A DNA stretch of 64,000 nucleotides. It comes from DATKEJ01 sp963768715 (GTDB lineage: Bacteria > Bacteroidota > Rhodothermia > Rhodothermales > DATKEJ01). The translations under genes were made by a program, and so were the position numbers. The notes under the pieces were generated by a model that was not told the origin of the DNA, did no database searches, and saw only the letters and a program-made list of their open reading frames with translations. Shown piece by piece: positions 43,950 through 53,732 of the stretch. The stretch spans positions 124,001 through 188,000 of the forward strand of contig CAVYJC010000004.1 in the NCBI GenBank assembly GCA_963768715.1, read 5' to 3'. Position 1 is the stretch's first letter; each line of letters opens with the position of its first letter.

Positions 43950-44130
43950 ACGCTTTGGACGGAACTCGATCGTTGTTGGCAGGAGCACTCTTCTACGAAA
44001 AGTTTCGTCAAGGTTACACTGGAGACACAGAAGTCCCCTTTTTTGGCGCCTGTCGGGAATCTCGTTCGTACGTATCTTGTCATGTCTGGACCCACCGGAA
44101 TTGAGTAACCAACACGTGTTCGAGTCTCTG

Positions 44131-46271
44131 ATGCGTCGCCTTATCGCGGCTGCTGCTTTACTGGCAGTATGTCTCATCCACACAACGGACGTTTCTGCCC
44201 AACTGTTCGGTTCGGATTCCGCCACAGGATACGAGGCGCTCCGTGGCCGCATCCTGGCGAGAGGTGAAACGACGGTGATTGTCCGCCTCGACGTAGAAAA
44301 CTACCGACCCGAAGGCCGATTGCGGAAGCACCCCGATCGGATGTCACAGCGGGCCCGGATCAAGTCGGAGCAGGAGCAGGTTCTCCGGTCGCTTCCGGCC
44401 GGGCACGCCCGCTTAAAGCGGCAGTACCAGTTTCTCCCGTACCTGGCCGTCGTGGTCGACCTGCCCGGACTCGAGGCGCTTTCGCATACTCCGGGGGTAA
44501 CACTAATCCAGCCTGATCTCACCGGCAGACCGGCTCTGGCTGAAAGCCGGCTCGTCGTCAGGGCCGACGTTGCGAATGCTGCCGGATGTGACGGTTCCGG
44601 ATGGGCGGTCGCCGTTCTTGACACAGGCGTCGAACTGGCCCATGACGCATTCGCGGGAGGGAAGATTGTGTCCCAAGCCTGCTACAGCACGAATGATGCT
44701 CCGAACAATCAAGAGTCGATGTGCCCTGGCGGGGTGACCGAATCGACTGCCGCCGGAAGTGGCGACGATTGTGCGGCAGGCGAATACCCCGGATTGATTT
44801 GTCCACACGGCACCCTCGTGGCCGGTGTGGCCGCCGGCGACGGCGGTACAATCGTAGGAATAGCGCCTCAGGCTGACATCATCGCGATCCGGATCTTTAC
44901 CAAATTCACCGACGGCGCGGATTGCCCTGGAGGGGCGACTGGCCCGTACGCGGCGGGTTGTCCTCTCACCAACATCAGCGACCTCATGGCGGCGCTCGAG
45001 CGGGTGGCAGCACTGTCCGCTACGATGAACATCGCGGCGATCAATATCTCGGCCGACTTCACGCTGACCCCTGGTGGACCGTCGTCGTCGTCAACCGTGT
45101 GCGACAACGTCGCCTCCCTCTCAGGAATCAAGGATGCCGTCGATCTCACGAACTCGCTCGGCATTCCTTCGGTCGCTGCGACAGGGAACCAGGGCAGGCT
45201 CTACCAGATCAATCCCCCGTCGTGCCTTTCGAACGTCATTTCTGTCGGTTCCACCCAGGATGGGAGTACAGGAGACCGCAATACCGTGGTCGACTCGGTG
45301 ATTGGGATTTCGAATCGCGGCACGATCATGGATTTCTGGGCGCCCGGCGAATGGATTACGAGCTCTTTCCCAAACAACACGACCTTGACCGTCAGGGGCA
45401 CGTCGGTCGCAGCGCCGCACGTTGCCGGCGCCCTCGCCGCCCTGCGATCCAAAGGCACGGCATCCGATCCGGATTACTACGTAAATCTGCTCCGGACGAC
45501 GGGCGTGATGGTCACGGAGCCACCGTTCCAACTCCGAACTTGACCAAACCGCGCATCGATGTCGGGGCGGCTTGTGCGGCACTGAGCGCCATTTCTCTTG
45601 ATGCGACCGTGTTGCTCGAGGGACCTTATATGAGCGGGGGCTCGATGAGCGTTCACTCGGCCTTCGCCGACAGTGTGCCACTCACACAGCCGTTCGGGGA
45701 TCCAAGTCTGGTTGCCACTCCTATTGCCTATTCCGGCTCGCAAGCCGTGACCTCACTTCCCGCATCAACCGTCGACTGGGTCCTCGTCGAGCTGCGGACC
45801 GGAACTGGGCCTGAGACGATCGTTGCCCAGCAGCCGGCTTTCCTTACAACGGACGGTAGCATCGTCGATCCTCACGGAGGGCCCGTCGGCTTCGTCGGCG
45901 TCGATTCGACAAGCTACTATGTTGTGATTCGTCAGCAGAACCATGCCGCCGTCATGAGCTCTTCGGCGGTCGACTTCTCGTCGGGATCGGGGTCGTGGGA
46001 CTTCACTACGTCCATGTCGCAAGCCTACCCGGGGGCCGGCGCCCCGATGAAGGATCTCGGCGACGGAAGCTTCGCCATGTTTGCCGGGGATTCGAATGTT
46101 GACGGCAATATCACTGCATTGGACTTCACAGAATGGATCGCTGAAACAACGGCTGGAGCGATCGGTTATCAGCCCGCCGACTACAACCTGGACGGCAACG
46201 TCACCGCCCTCGATTTCACAAAGTGGATCGCCAACACAACGGCAGGCGCCAAGAGTCTGGTCCCCGACTGA
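44131..46271 (+). CDS. Secreted subtilisin-like serine protease with dockerin-like tail, frameshifted
   Basis: From MRRLIAAAALLAVCLI (signal peptide to VSA-Q). The S8 triad is present: Asp in WAVAVLDTGVELAHDAF, His in ICPHGTLVAGVAAG, oxyanion Asn in VAATGNQ, Ser in RGTSVAAPHVAGALAA. The first frame stops at 45543. A one-base shift near 45515 leads to PTPNLTKPRIDVGAACAAL and a roughly 240-residue C-terminal region ending in two dockerin-like repeats (GDSNVDGNITALDFTEW; YNLDGNVTALDFTKW). The N-terminal segment 30-140 looks like an I9-type prodomain. Surface or secreted endoprotease; the calcium-binding tail probably replaces a T9SS sorting domain. Confidence 0.85.
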
Positions 46272-46390
46272 CCGCCATATCTTCGCCGGCGGTCCTTCAA
46301 GGTTGAATGGACCATCTCCGTTCACTAACCTTATATTCCCTTGGGTCACATCGCTCTATCGGTTTCGTTTAACGCACACTCGGTTCAGTC

Positions 46391-47342
46391 ATGGTTACAC
46401 TAGCCACGGACTTTTATAAGTCTACTGCACTGGAGCCTCATCAGAGCAGGACAAAGGCCATTCTCGTCGGATCATCCCGAAATCCGCTCGCTGATAGGGC
46501 GCAACCCGTACAGTTTTCTTCTCATTGCAGGCCTTGTCGCGCTTCAATTTGCTGTCGCGGCCGCCGTCGCGAACTCGGCCTGGTGGCTGGTATTGATCCT
46601 CGCTTACACGATAGGCGGCGTGGCCAATCACGCGCTCTTCGTGCTCATTCACGATGCCTGTCACAAGCTGATATTCAAAGGCTCAGCAACGAACAAATGG
46701 GCGGCCATTCTGGCGAACCTGCCCGGCATCGTTCCTTCGGCAGTCTCGTTCCAGGTCTATCATCTGAAGCACCATTCGTTTCAGGGAGACTATGACAAGG
46801 ACGCCGACATGCCGGGTAAGTGGGAAGCGAAGCTTGTCGGCATCACGCCCTGGGGAAAGGCTGTGTGGCTGCTGTTTCACGCCCTTTTCTATGCGTCGCG
46901 CCCGCTGCGCTTGAAGGGAATCAGTTTCTTCAATGTCTGGACGGTGATCAACATTGTCGTTGTCGTTGCGTGTGACGTAGCGGTAATCCTGCTGTTCGGG
47001 CCGAAGGCGTTCGTCTACCTGCTGGCATCGACGCTCTTCTCGCTCGGTTTGCATCCGCTTGGGGCTCGTTGGATCCAGGAGCACTTCGTTTTTGCTCCGC
47101 CCCAGGAAACCTACAGTTACTACGGCCCACTGAACACCGTTGCCCTGAACGTCGGTTACCATAACGAGCATCACGACTTTCCGTCCATCCCGTGGAACCG
47201 TCTGCCGAGGATTCGCGAAATGGCTCCGGAGTGGTACAACTCGCTTGCGTATCACGAGTCGTGGACGAAGCTTCTGTTCCGGTTTCTGACGGATCCGAAG
47301 GTTTCGCTTTTCTCGCGGATCGAACGTCCGGGTGTGACGTAG
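46391..47342 (+). CDS. Sphingolipid delta-4 desaturase-like (DEGS) fatty acid desaturase, frameshifted
   Basis: MVTLATDFYKSTALEPHQSR-TKAIL; an extra G near 46470 shifts the frame, after which DHPEIRSLIGRNPYSFLL continues as in DEGS. Four hydrophobic segments and three His boxes follow: HDACH, HLKHH and HNEHHD, with GLHPLGARWIQEHFVF and ETYSYYGPLNTVALNVGYHN matching eukaryotic dihydroceramide desaturase closely. The family introduces the trans-4 double bond in (dihydro)ceramide at a membrane using a diiron centre. The window has no serine palmitoyltransferase or ceramide synthase. Activity and regiochemistry are inference. Confidence 0.75.
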
Positions 47343-47649
47343 TCAACTAGGATCGCCCCATGATTTGGGCGTGTTCGTAGGGCCCGGACACGCTTTCTTC
47401 AGGAGGCGAGAGCGGCAGCGACATTGGAACGTGTCAACGTCTGCAGCATCTTCGAGATCAGTACTGTCTCGCTCAAGCCCATCGCATCGGCGTCATACAA
47501 GATTGCGCGTGGGCTCGAAACAGGTTGCACGGATTCGGGGCGACTGAGGAACCCGTCGCGCCGTCATTCCCCGCTCGACCGACCGTCTGGCGTGTGGTTC
47601 TTCGCGCCGATTTACCTACTTTCCCGTCCACTACACTTCTCGAATCAAT
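47343..47649. other. Intergenic region, nothing recognised
   Basis: About 305 bases between the desaturase and the VOC remnant. No hairpin with a T run, no tRNA and no credible frame. Confidence 0.35.
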
Positions 47650-48058
47650 ATGGCGGAAAAGAAGAAGGGAATAGGCGAAATTGCTTGGCTTGACCTGACG
47701 GTAGAGGATGCCGAAAGCGTCCGTGATTTCTACTCTGACGTAGTGGGCTGGACGATCACGCCGGTCGACATGGGTGGCTACGACGACTTCTGCATGAACA
47801 GCGCCGGGAACAGGTGAAGCGACGGCCGGCGTGTGTTTTCCGCGGGGTTCAAACGCCGGGCTTCCGTCCCGTCTGGCTCGCCTTACGTCGTCGTCGAAAA
47901 CATCGGGCACAGCGTCGAACGATGCCGCGCACGTGGCGGGCCGTGTCGTCTGCGGACCGAGGGACATGGGACCGCACGGAAAGTATTGCGTCATCGAAGA
48001 TCCCGCCGGCACGGCACTCGCCCTCTTCCAGCACGCCGAAACCCAGCATAGGTTATGA
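47650..48058 (+). pseudogene. VOC-family protein, several frameshifts
   Basis: MAEKKKGIGEIAWLDLTVED and FYSDVVGWTITPVDMGGYDD are a clear VOC N-terminal half. The frame closes near 47818. Further pieces appear in two other frames: SPYVVVENI and AAHVAGRVVCGPRDMGPHGK, YCVIEDPAGTALALFQHAET. At least two shifts are needed to join them, more than elsewhere, so decay is likelier here. The stop codon overlaps the ThuA start by four bases, as in an operon. Confidence 0.6.
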
Positions 48059-48777
48059 CGACACGCGTCACGATCTGGAACGAGTTTCAACATGAGAAAG
48101 AGAACGAGCGGGTCCGCTCGGTCTACCCCGACGGCATCCACGCCGCCATCGCCAAAGGGATTGCCCCGCTGGGTGATTTTGACGTCAAAACCGCAACGCT
48201 CGACGAGCCGGAGCACGGGCTTCCGGCCGACGTCCTCGCTGCCACCGACACGCTCATTTGGTGGGGACACAAAGCGCACGATCGCGTCTCCGATGATGTC
48301 GTCGAACGCGTCTGCCACGAAGTGCTCTCCGGTATGGGTCTGATCGTGCTCCATTCGGGGCACTTCTCAAAGGTCTTTCGCAGGCTGATGGGCACGAACT
48401 GTTCGCTCAAGTGGCGCGAGGCCGCCGAACGCGAGCGACTCTGGAACATCCGTCCGTCGCACCCGGTGATGGCGGGCATCGACGAGTACTTCGAGCTTCC
48501 CCACGCTGAAATGTACGGGGAGCCCTTCGACATACCGACGCCGGACGATCTGCTGCTCATTTCGTGGTTCCAGGGAGGTGAGGTCTTTCGCAGTGGATGC
48601 ACGTGGAATCGTGGAAACGGCCGCGTATTGTATTTCAGACCCGGACACGAGACCTATCCCATCTACTACGATCCGAACGTCTTGCGCGTCGTCGCGAACG
48701 GATGCGACTGGGCGCGCCGCCGACTGAGCCGGGCGACCGACCCATGTCCCAACACGGCTCCACTCGAGCCGCTCTAA
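48055..48777 (+). CDS. thuA: ThuA-like domain protein (trehalose-utilisation type)
   Basis: 240 residues, flavodoxin-like ThuA domain: VTIWNEFQHEKENE, TDTLIWWGHKAHDRVSDDVV, GLIVLHSGHFSKVFRRLMG, RVLYFRPGHETYPIYYDPNV. Family members accompany Gfo/Idh dehydrogenases in disaccharide (trehalose, 3-keto-sugar) breakdown. Here it starts a run of four genes that also includes a permease, a Gfo/Idh dehydrogenase and a TIM-barrel isomerase. Cytosolic, no signal peptide. The tail RATDPCPNTAPLEPL is not conserved-looking and borders the 9-base array. Confidence 0.8.
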   Translation: MTTRVTIWNEFQHEKENERVRSVYPDGIHAAIAKGIAPLGDFDVKTATLDEPEHGLPADVLAATDTLIWWGHKAHDRVSDDVVERVCHEVLSGMGLIVLHSGHFSKVFRRLMGTNCSLKWREAAERERLWNIRPSHPVMAGIDEYFELPHAEMYGEPFDIPTPDDLLLISWFQGGEVFRSGCTWNRGNGRVLYFRPGHETYPIYYDPNVLRVVANGCDWARRRLSRATDPCPNTAPLEPL

Positions 48778-48826
48778 CTCAAACCGCCCGTCTTCGCCCT
48801 CATTGTACTCGGGCTTCGGCGGGCAA

Positions 48827-48881
48827 GCTCAAACCGCTCAGACAGCTCAAACCGCTCAAACCGCTCAGACCCGCTCAGACC
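48827..48881. repeat. Nine-base tandem array (GCTCAAACC type)
   Basis: Six units alternate GCTCAAACC and GCTCAGACC (one with an extra C) between the ThuA stop and the MFS start. Period 9, unlike the 7-base arrays. Confidence 0.8.
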
Positions 48882-48893
48882 GCTACTCGACCC

Positions 48894-50393
48894 ATGTCTG
48901 AATCTGAGATCGCCGCAACCATCAACCGGCGCCGTCTATTCGTCGGAGGTTGTCTCGCCCTCGTCGCAACTTCGGTCGCATTCGCCACCGTCGGAGCGGT
49001 GATGGCGCCGTTGAAAAGCGCCTTCGTTCTCACCAATGAGCAGGTAGGATGGATCGGCGGCGCGGCGATTTGGGGCTTTGCCGTATCACAACTCGTCTTT
49101 TCGCCTCTTTGTGACAGCCTCGGAATGCGGTTCCTGTTGCGTTTGGCATTCGTGGGCCATCTCGCCGGCACCGTCGTCCTCATTGTCTCGAGCGGCTTTT
49201 GGACACTGTTTTCCGGCGCCCTCATCATCTCCCTCGGAAACGGTCTCGTGGAAGCGGCCTGCAATCCTCTGATTGCGGCACTTTATCCCGAAGACAAGAC
49301 GGTCAGACTGAACCGGTTTCACGTCTGGTTTCCGGGAGGAGTCGTTCTCGGTGGCGTGGCGGCGTATCTCATGGATCTCGGCGGCATCTCCGCCTGGCAG
49401 GCCAAGCTCGCGCTCATCTTTATCCCGACGATTGCCTACGGATACCTCCTGCTCCGTGAAGAATTTCCAGCCACCGAGGGAGTCTCGGCGGGTATCTCGA
49501 TAGGTGAGATGTTCAAGGCGACTTTCGGGACGCCGCTGATGCTGCTCATGCTCGGATGCATGGCCATGACGGCATCGACAGAATTGGGGCCGAACCGATG
49601 GATTCCTGCCGTCCTCCAGGCGGGAGGAATCCCAGGCATTCTCGTCCTGGTCTGGATCAGCGGACTAATGGCGGTGCTCCGATACACTGCCGGATCCATT
49701 GTTCATCGGCTTTCTCCAACCGGTCTGCTTTTCGTGGCTTCAGCCGTGGCCGCGTTGGGGCTCTACTGGCTCAGCTATGCGGATACGATCGTCATGGCGT
49801 TCCTTTCGGCGACAGTATTCGCCGTGGGCGTCAGCTATTTCTGGCCGACAATGCTCGGATTCGTCTCCGAGCGCATCCCGAAGAGCGGCGCCCTCGGACT
49901 CGGGATGATGGGGGCTGTGAGTATGGCGGTCGTTGGTCTGATCACTTCCCCACAAATGGGTCGAATTGCCGACAAGACGGCCCACGAGGTATTGCCGGTC
50001 CAGGAAACCGTCAACCTGTTCACACGCGTTCACGGCCTGTATCCAAACCTGGAAGATCAGGCCGGGGCAATGAGACACGACCTTGAGCGTACGGATCAAA
50101 TCGTATCCGACGTGCTGGCCTACTACCTGGCCAACGACGAGCTGCCTGAAATCAAAACAGCGAACGCCCTGCGGACTATCGTGGACTCGAAGGCTGCCGT
50201 GGCTGCGACCGGCTCGACCGACGCATCCGAGCTTGTGGCAAGGGCCGGTGCGATTCTGGGTCCGGCAGATAACTATGGCGGACGCATCTCATTTCGATAT
50301 ATCGTTCCTTTCACATGTGTGCTCATCGTGATTTTCGGTGCGCTCTATTTGTCGGATCGAAAATCCGGCGGATACAAAATTGAAAGGATTTGA
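48894..50393 (+). CDS. MFS transporter, sugar-catabolism operon
   Basis: 499 residues, about 12 hydrophobic helices, from MSESEIAATINRRRLFVGGC. The first helices carry VGAVMAPLKSAFVLTNEQVG and an A-like loop FSPLCDSLGMRFLLRLAFVG; ISLGNGLVEAACNPLIAALY and the HVWFPGGVVLGGVAAYLMD motif resemble fucose/glucose permeases of MFS. A soluble insert of about 100 residues near 380-470 lies before the last helix. It probably imports a sugar or derivative for the dehydrogenase and isomerase downstream. Starts 24 bases upstream of the next gene. Confidence 0.82.
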   Translation: MSESEIAATINRRRLFVGGCLALVATSVAFATVGAVMAPLKSAFVLTNEQVGWIGGAAIWGFAVSQLVFSPLCDSLGMRFLLRLAFVGHLAGTVVLIVSSGFWTLFSGALIISLGNGLVEAACNPLIAALYPEDKTVRLNRFHVWFPGGVVLGGVAAYLMDLGGISAWQAKLALIFIPTIAYGYLLLREEFPATEGVSAGISIGEMFKATFGTPLMLLMLGCMAMTASTELGPNRWIPAVLQAGGIPGILVLVWISGLMAVLRYTAGSIVHRLSPTGLLFVASAVAALGLYWLSYADTIVMAFLSATVFAVGVSYFWPTMLGFVSERIPKSGALGLGMMGAVSMAVVGLITSPQMGRIADKTAHEVLPVQETVNLFTRVHGLYPNLEDQAGAMRHDLERTDQIVSDVLAYYLANDELPEIKTANALRTIVDSKAAVAATGSTDASELVARAGAILGPADNYGGRISFRYIVPFTCVLIVIFGALYLSDRKSGGYKIERI

Positions 50394-50417
50394 AGCCAAC
50401 ATTCGCTTATTTCAGTT

Positions 50418-51587
50418 ATGTCGCTCAATAGAAAGATTCGGTATGGGATGGTAGGAGGAGGGCCAGGAGCCTTCATCGGCGCGGTTCATCGCCAGGCTGC
50501 GGCGCTCGACGGCGAGATCGAACTCGTGGCCGGCGCTTTCTCGTCGGTCCCCGAGCGATCACGCGAACAGGGCGCCGCGCTGCATCTGGAGCCCGCCCGG
50601 GTCTACGGTTCATACCGTGAAATGGCGGAAAAGGAAAGCCGGCTGCCACTCGGTGAACGGATCGATTTCGTATCCATCGTCACACCCAACGACTCGCATT
50701 TCGACATCGCAAAGACATTCATCGAAGCCGGCTTCCACGTCGTCTGTGACAAGCCGATGACGACGACGGTTGAGGACGCGGAGACGCTTTGCCGCCTCGT
50801 GGCCGATCATGACGTTGTCTTCGCGCTGACGCACAACTACACGGGCTACCCGATGGTCAAGCAGGCCCGTGCGCTCGTTCAGGGCGGCAGGCTCGGCGAA
50901 CTTCGCAAGGTGGTCGTCGAATACCCGCAGGGCTGGTTGGCTACGCTGCTGGAAGCCGACGGTCTCCGGCAGGCCGTCTGGCGGACCGATCCTGCCCGGG
51001 CAGGCGTATCCTCCGCCGTCGGCGACATCGGCTCACACGCCGAGAATCTCGTCAACTACATCGCCGGACTCGAAATCGAATCGCTCATCGCCGACACGAC
51101 GACGTTCGTCGAGGGTCGGAAGCTGGAGGATGACGCGAACGTCTTGATTCATTACCAGGGCGGAGCGCGAGGCATTCTGTACGCGTCGCAGATATCCGTC
51201 GGCGAGGAAAACAATCTCCGCATTCGGATCTACGGCACGGATGCATCGCTCGAATGGCATCAGGAGCATCCGAACTACCTTTACTTGCGGTACCAGGACA
51301 AGCCCGAGGAAGTCTTCAAACGGGGCAATCCGTACCTCACTGAAGCGGCCGCGCACAACAGCAGGCTGCCTTCCGGCCATCCGGAAGCCTTCATCGAAGC
51401 GTTCGCCAACATCTACAGGAACGCCGGCCGTACGATCGCTTGCCGGCTCACTGGGGGGAATCCCGATCCACTCGATCTCGACTTCCCTACCGTCTCGGAC
51501 GGAGCGCGAGGCGTACACTTCATTCACAAAGTCATTGAGAGCGGGAAGAAAGCGGCTTGGATAGATGCCGCATACAGCGCCCCATAG
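50418..51587 (+). CDS. Gfo/Idh/MocA-family oxidoreductase
   Basis: 389 residues. N-terminal Rossmann fold MVGGGPGAFIGAVHRQAAAL, catalytic-region CDKPMTTTVEDAETLCRL with the EKP-like CDKP, and FALTHNYTGYPMVKQA. The C-terminal half has the usual open sheet, GDIGSHAENLVNYIAG and HPEAFIEAFANIYRNAG. NAD(P)-dependent oxidation of a sugar hydroxyl (often to a 3-keto sugar) in the cytosol. Sits between the MFS carrier and an isomerase-like gene; with ThuA this suggests keto-sugar catabolism. Confidence 0.88.
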   Translation: MSLNRKIRYGMVGGGPGAFIGAVHRQAAALDGEIELVAGAFSSVPERSREQGAALHLEPARVYGSYREMAEKESRLPLGERIDFVSIVTPNDSHFDIAKTFIEAGFHVVCDKPMTTTVEDAETLCRLVADHDVVFALTHNYTGYPMVKQARALVQGGRLGELRKVVVEYPQGWLATLLEADGLRQAVWRTDPARAGVSSAVGDIGSHAENLVNYIAGLEIESLIADTTTFVEGRKLEDDANVLIHYQGGARGILYASQISVGEENNLRIRIYGTDASLEWHQEHPNYLYLRYQDKPEEVFKRGNPYLTEAAAHNSRLPSGHPEAFIEAFANIYRNAGRTIACRLTGGNPDPLDLDFPTVSDGARGVHFIHKVIESGKKAAWIDAAYSAP

Positions 51588-51611
51588 ACCAAGAACAAAA
51601 CCACAATCACG

Positions 51612-52613
51612 ATGGCACGACCCGTCACTCTCTTCACCGGCCAGTGGGCCGATCTCCCGCTCGAAATCCTCGCAGAAAAGGCGGCCGACTGGGAGTTCGA
51701 TGGACTCGAACTGGCGTGCTGGGGAGACCACTTCGACGTACAGCGAGCGCTCGCGGAAGACGGCTACTGCGACTCCCGCCGCGAAATCCTCGCTCGGAAC
51801 GGTCTCAAAGTGTGGGCCGTGAGCAATCATCTCGTCGGTCAAGCCGTATGCGACCGCATCGATTCGCGACATCGATCCATTCTTCCCGATCACGTCTGGG
51901 GCGATGGCAATCCGGCGGGCGTTCAGGAGCGGGCCGCAAAGGAGATGATCGACACGGCGCGGGCCGCCGCCCGCCTCGGCGTTTCCGTAGTCAACGGATT
52001 TACGGGCTCCTCGATCTGGCATCTGCTTTATTCGTTCCCCCCCGTCGATCCGGCCACGATCGATGAAGGTTTTGCCGACTTCGCCCGGCGATGGACCCCG
52101 ATCATGGATGCTTTTGCCGAAGCCGACGTTCGCTTCGGCCTCGAGGTCCATCCGACTGAGATTGCCTTCGATTCATCTACGGCGGAGCGTGCCATCGCCG
52201 CGATAGACGGCCATCCGGCCTTCGGTTTCAACTATGATCCGAGCCATCTGGGCTATCAGGGCGTTGACTACGTCGACTTTATCCACCGGTTTGCCTACCG
52301 GATCCATCACGTTCACATGAAGGACGTCTGGTGGAGCGAAACCCCGCAGGAATCCGGTGTTTTCGGAGGGCACCTGCCATTTGGAGATGCGCGACGATAC
52401 TGGGATTTCAGGTCGCTCGGCCGCGGGCACATCGAGTTCGAAGAGATCATTCGCGCGTTGAATCGCGCCGGCTACCACGGTCCCCTGTCCATCGAATGGG
52501 AAGACAGCGGGATGGATCGTGAGCATGGCGCCGAAGAGGCCTGCCGATTTGTCCGTGACGTCGATTTTGAACCGTCGGGCGTCTCTTTCGACTCAGCATT
52601 CTCCGACGAGTAA
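51612..52613 (+). CDS. Sugar phosphate isomerase/epimerase-like TIM-barrel protein
   Basis: 333 residues, xylose-isomerase-like TIM barrel (AP_endonuc_2): LFTGQWADLPLEILAEKAAD, WEFDGLELACWG, RFGLEVHPTEIAFD with metal ligand Glu, FNYDPSHLGYQGVDYVDFI with Asp and His ligands, HVHMKDVWW, GHIEFEEIIRALNRAGYHG, LSIEWEDSGMD. Metal-dependent epimerisation or lyase step in the same sugar pathway. Start ATG 24 bases after the dehydrogenase. The exact substrate is not inferable. Confidence 0.85.
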   Translation: MARPVTLFTGQWADLPLEILAEKAADWEFDGLELACWGDHFDVQRALAEDGYCDSRREILARNGLKVWAVSNHLVGQAVCDRIDSRHRSILPDHVWGDGNPAGVQERAAKEMIDTARAAARLGVSVVNGFTGSSIWHLLYSFPPVDPATIDEGFADFARRWTPIMDAFAEADVRFGLEVHPTEIAFDSSTAERAIAAIDGHPAFGFNYDPSHLGYQGVDYVDFIHRFAYRIHHVHMKDVWWSETPQESGVFGGHLPFGDARRYWDFRSLGRGHIEFEEIIRALNRAGYHGPLSIEWEDSGMDREHGAEEACRFVRDVDFEPSGVSFDSAFSDE

Positions 52614-52624
52614 CCGGGGCCGCC

Positions 52625-52957
52625 ATGAAATACATGAATGCCGGCATGATCGTCCTCTTCGTGGTCGCCGCGGCGATGCAATATGACGATCCGAATCCAA
52701 TGATCTGGATCGCCGCTTACGGAGTGGCGGCTCTCCTCTGTGTGTTGTTCGCCATATCGAGGTTTCCGGTCGTCATCGGATCCGTTTTCGCGGCCGTCTG
52801 CCTGGTCGGCTGCCTCGCCACCGTCTGGAAGTTCATCTCCACGGATCCGGTATTGCGAGATGAGGTGTTCAACGAGGCGGCCGGGCTTTTCGTCGTCTTT
52901 CTCTGGATTTCGACGCTTGCCTGGGTTCAGCTCCGAAAACATTCCACCCTTACCTAG
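52625..52957 (+). CDS. TMEM220-like small membrane protein
   Basis: 110 residues, four helices. The MQYDDPNPMIWIAAYGVAAL segment matches the conserved QYxDPDPxxWxxxY of the transmembrane 220 family. Inner-membrane; function unknown. It follows the isomerase by 11 bases, so it probably belongs to the same transcript by position rather than pathway. Confidence 0.75.
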   Translation: MKYMNAGMIVLFVVAAAMQYDDPNPMIWIAAYGVAALLCVLFAISRFPVVIGSVFAAVCLVGCLATVWKFISTDPVLRDEVFNEAAGLFVVFLWISTLAWVQLRKHSTLT

Positions 52958-52985
52958 CCCGATCCGCCAAATTGACTGATTTCCA

Positions 52986-53702
52986 ATGACTGAGAAGCCG
53001 AGCGGGATATTTATCGTCGGAACGGACAGAGACGTCGGCAAGACAATGATCGGCGCGGGAATCGTCGGTCTTCTTCGCAAGCGCGGCGTCGACGCCACGT
53101 TGATGACTCCGATTGAAACAGGCGGATCCGTCGACAGCGCTGCCGGGCATCTCGACGCGGTCGGGGGCGCCGGTGTAGAACGCCGGTTGTTCAATCCCAT
53201 CCGATACGAAACCCTCGCCTCGCCGTATGTGGCAGGCCAGGTCGAGGAACGACCCGTCAACACGCAAATGCTGCTGGATGCTTTCCAGGAGCTCGTCGGG
53301 ATGGGCAAGTTCGTCGTCGTCGAAGGCGGGGGCGCTATGGTTCCACTTCGGGCTGACTACTTCATGATCGACCTCCTGAGGGAAATGAACATCCCGTCGT
53401 TGATCGTCGCGCGAACGAGCCGGGGCACACTCAACCACTGTCTGCTGACGCTTCGCGTTATGGAAATGGCCGGTCTGATTCCTCTCGGTGTTGTCCTGAA
53501 CGGTTTCGGACGCTTCGGCGAGGGCTTCGCCGAGTCCCTGAACGCCGAAACGCTGGCCGAGCTGGCGCCTGCCATTCCCGTCCTTGCCAGCATGGAGTGG
53601 AGGCCGAGTTATCAGGAACGGTTTGCAACCTTCGTCACCGACCTCTCCCGCCATGAGCCGCTCGTACGCGTCCTCGATGGGCTCGTTAGACGTCCGGCGT
53701 AA
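52986..53702 (+). CDS. bioD: Dethiobiotin synthetase
   Basis: 238 residues. P-loop FIVGTDRDVGKTMIGAGIVG (usual GTDTxVGKT; Arg replaces Thr), the DAPA-binding K/T region TPIETGG, NPIRYETLASPYVAGQVEER, the VVVEGGGAMVPL motif and the ARTSRGTLNHCLLTL segment. BioD closes the ureido ring of dethiobiotin with ATP and CO2 in the cytosol. The other bio genes are not in the window. Length is normal. Confidence 0.85.
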   Translation: MTEKPSGIFIVGTDRDVGKTMIGAGIVGLLRKRGVDATLMTPIETGGSVDSAAGHLDAVGGAGVERRLFNPIRYETLASPYVAGQVEERPVNTQMLLDAFQELVGMGKFVVVEGGGAMVPLRADYFMIDLLREMNIPSLIVARTSRGTLNHCLLTLRVMEMAGLIPLGVVLNGFGRFGEGFAESLNAETLAELAPAIPVLASMEWRPSYQERFATFVTDLSRHEPLVRVLDGLVRRPA

Positions 53703-53732
53703 CCGCGACGCACCTTTAGGGAGACATCAACG

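Noticed and set aside
43950..44252. N-terminal extension of the second M61 peptidase
   Set aside because: The lipobox start at 43949 gives a normal signal; the extension overlaps the divergent subtilisin upstream region.
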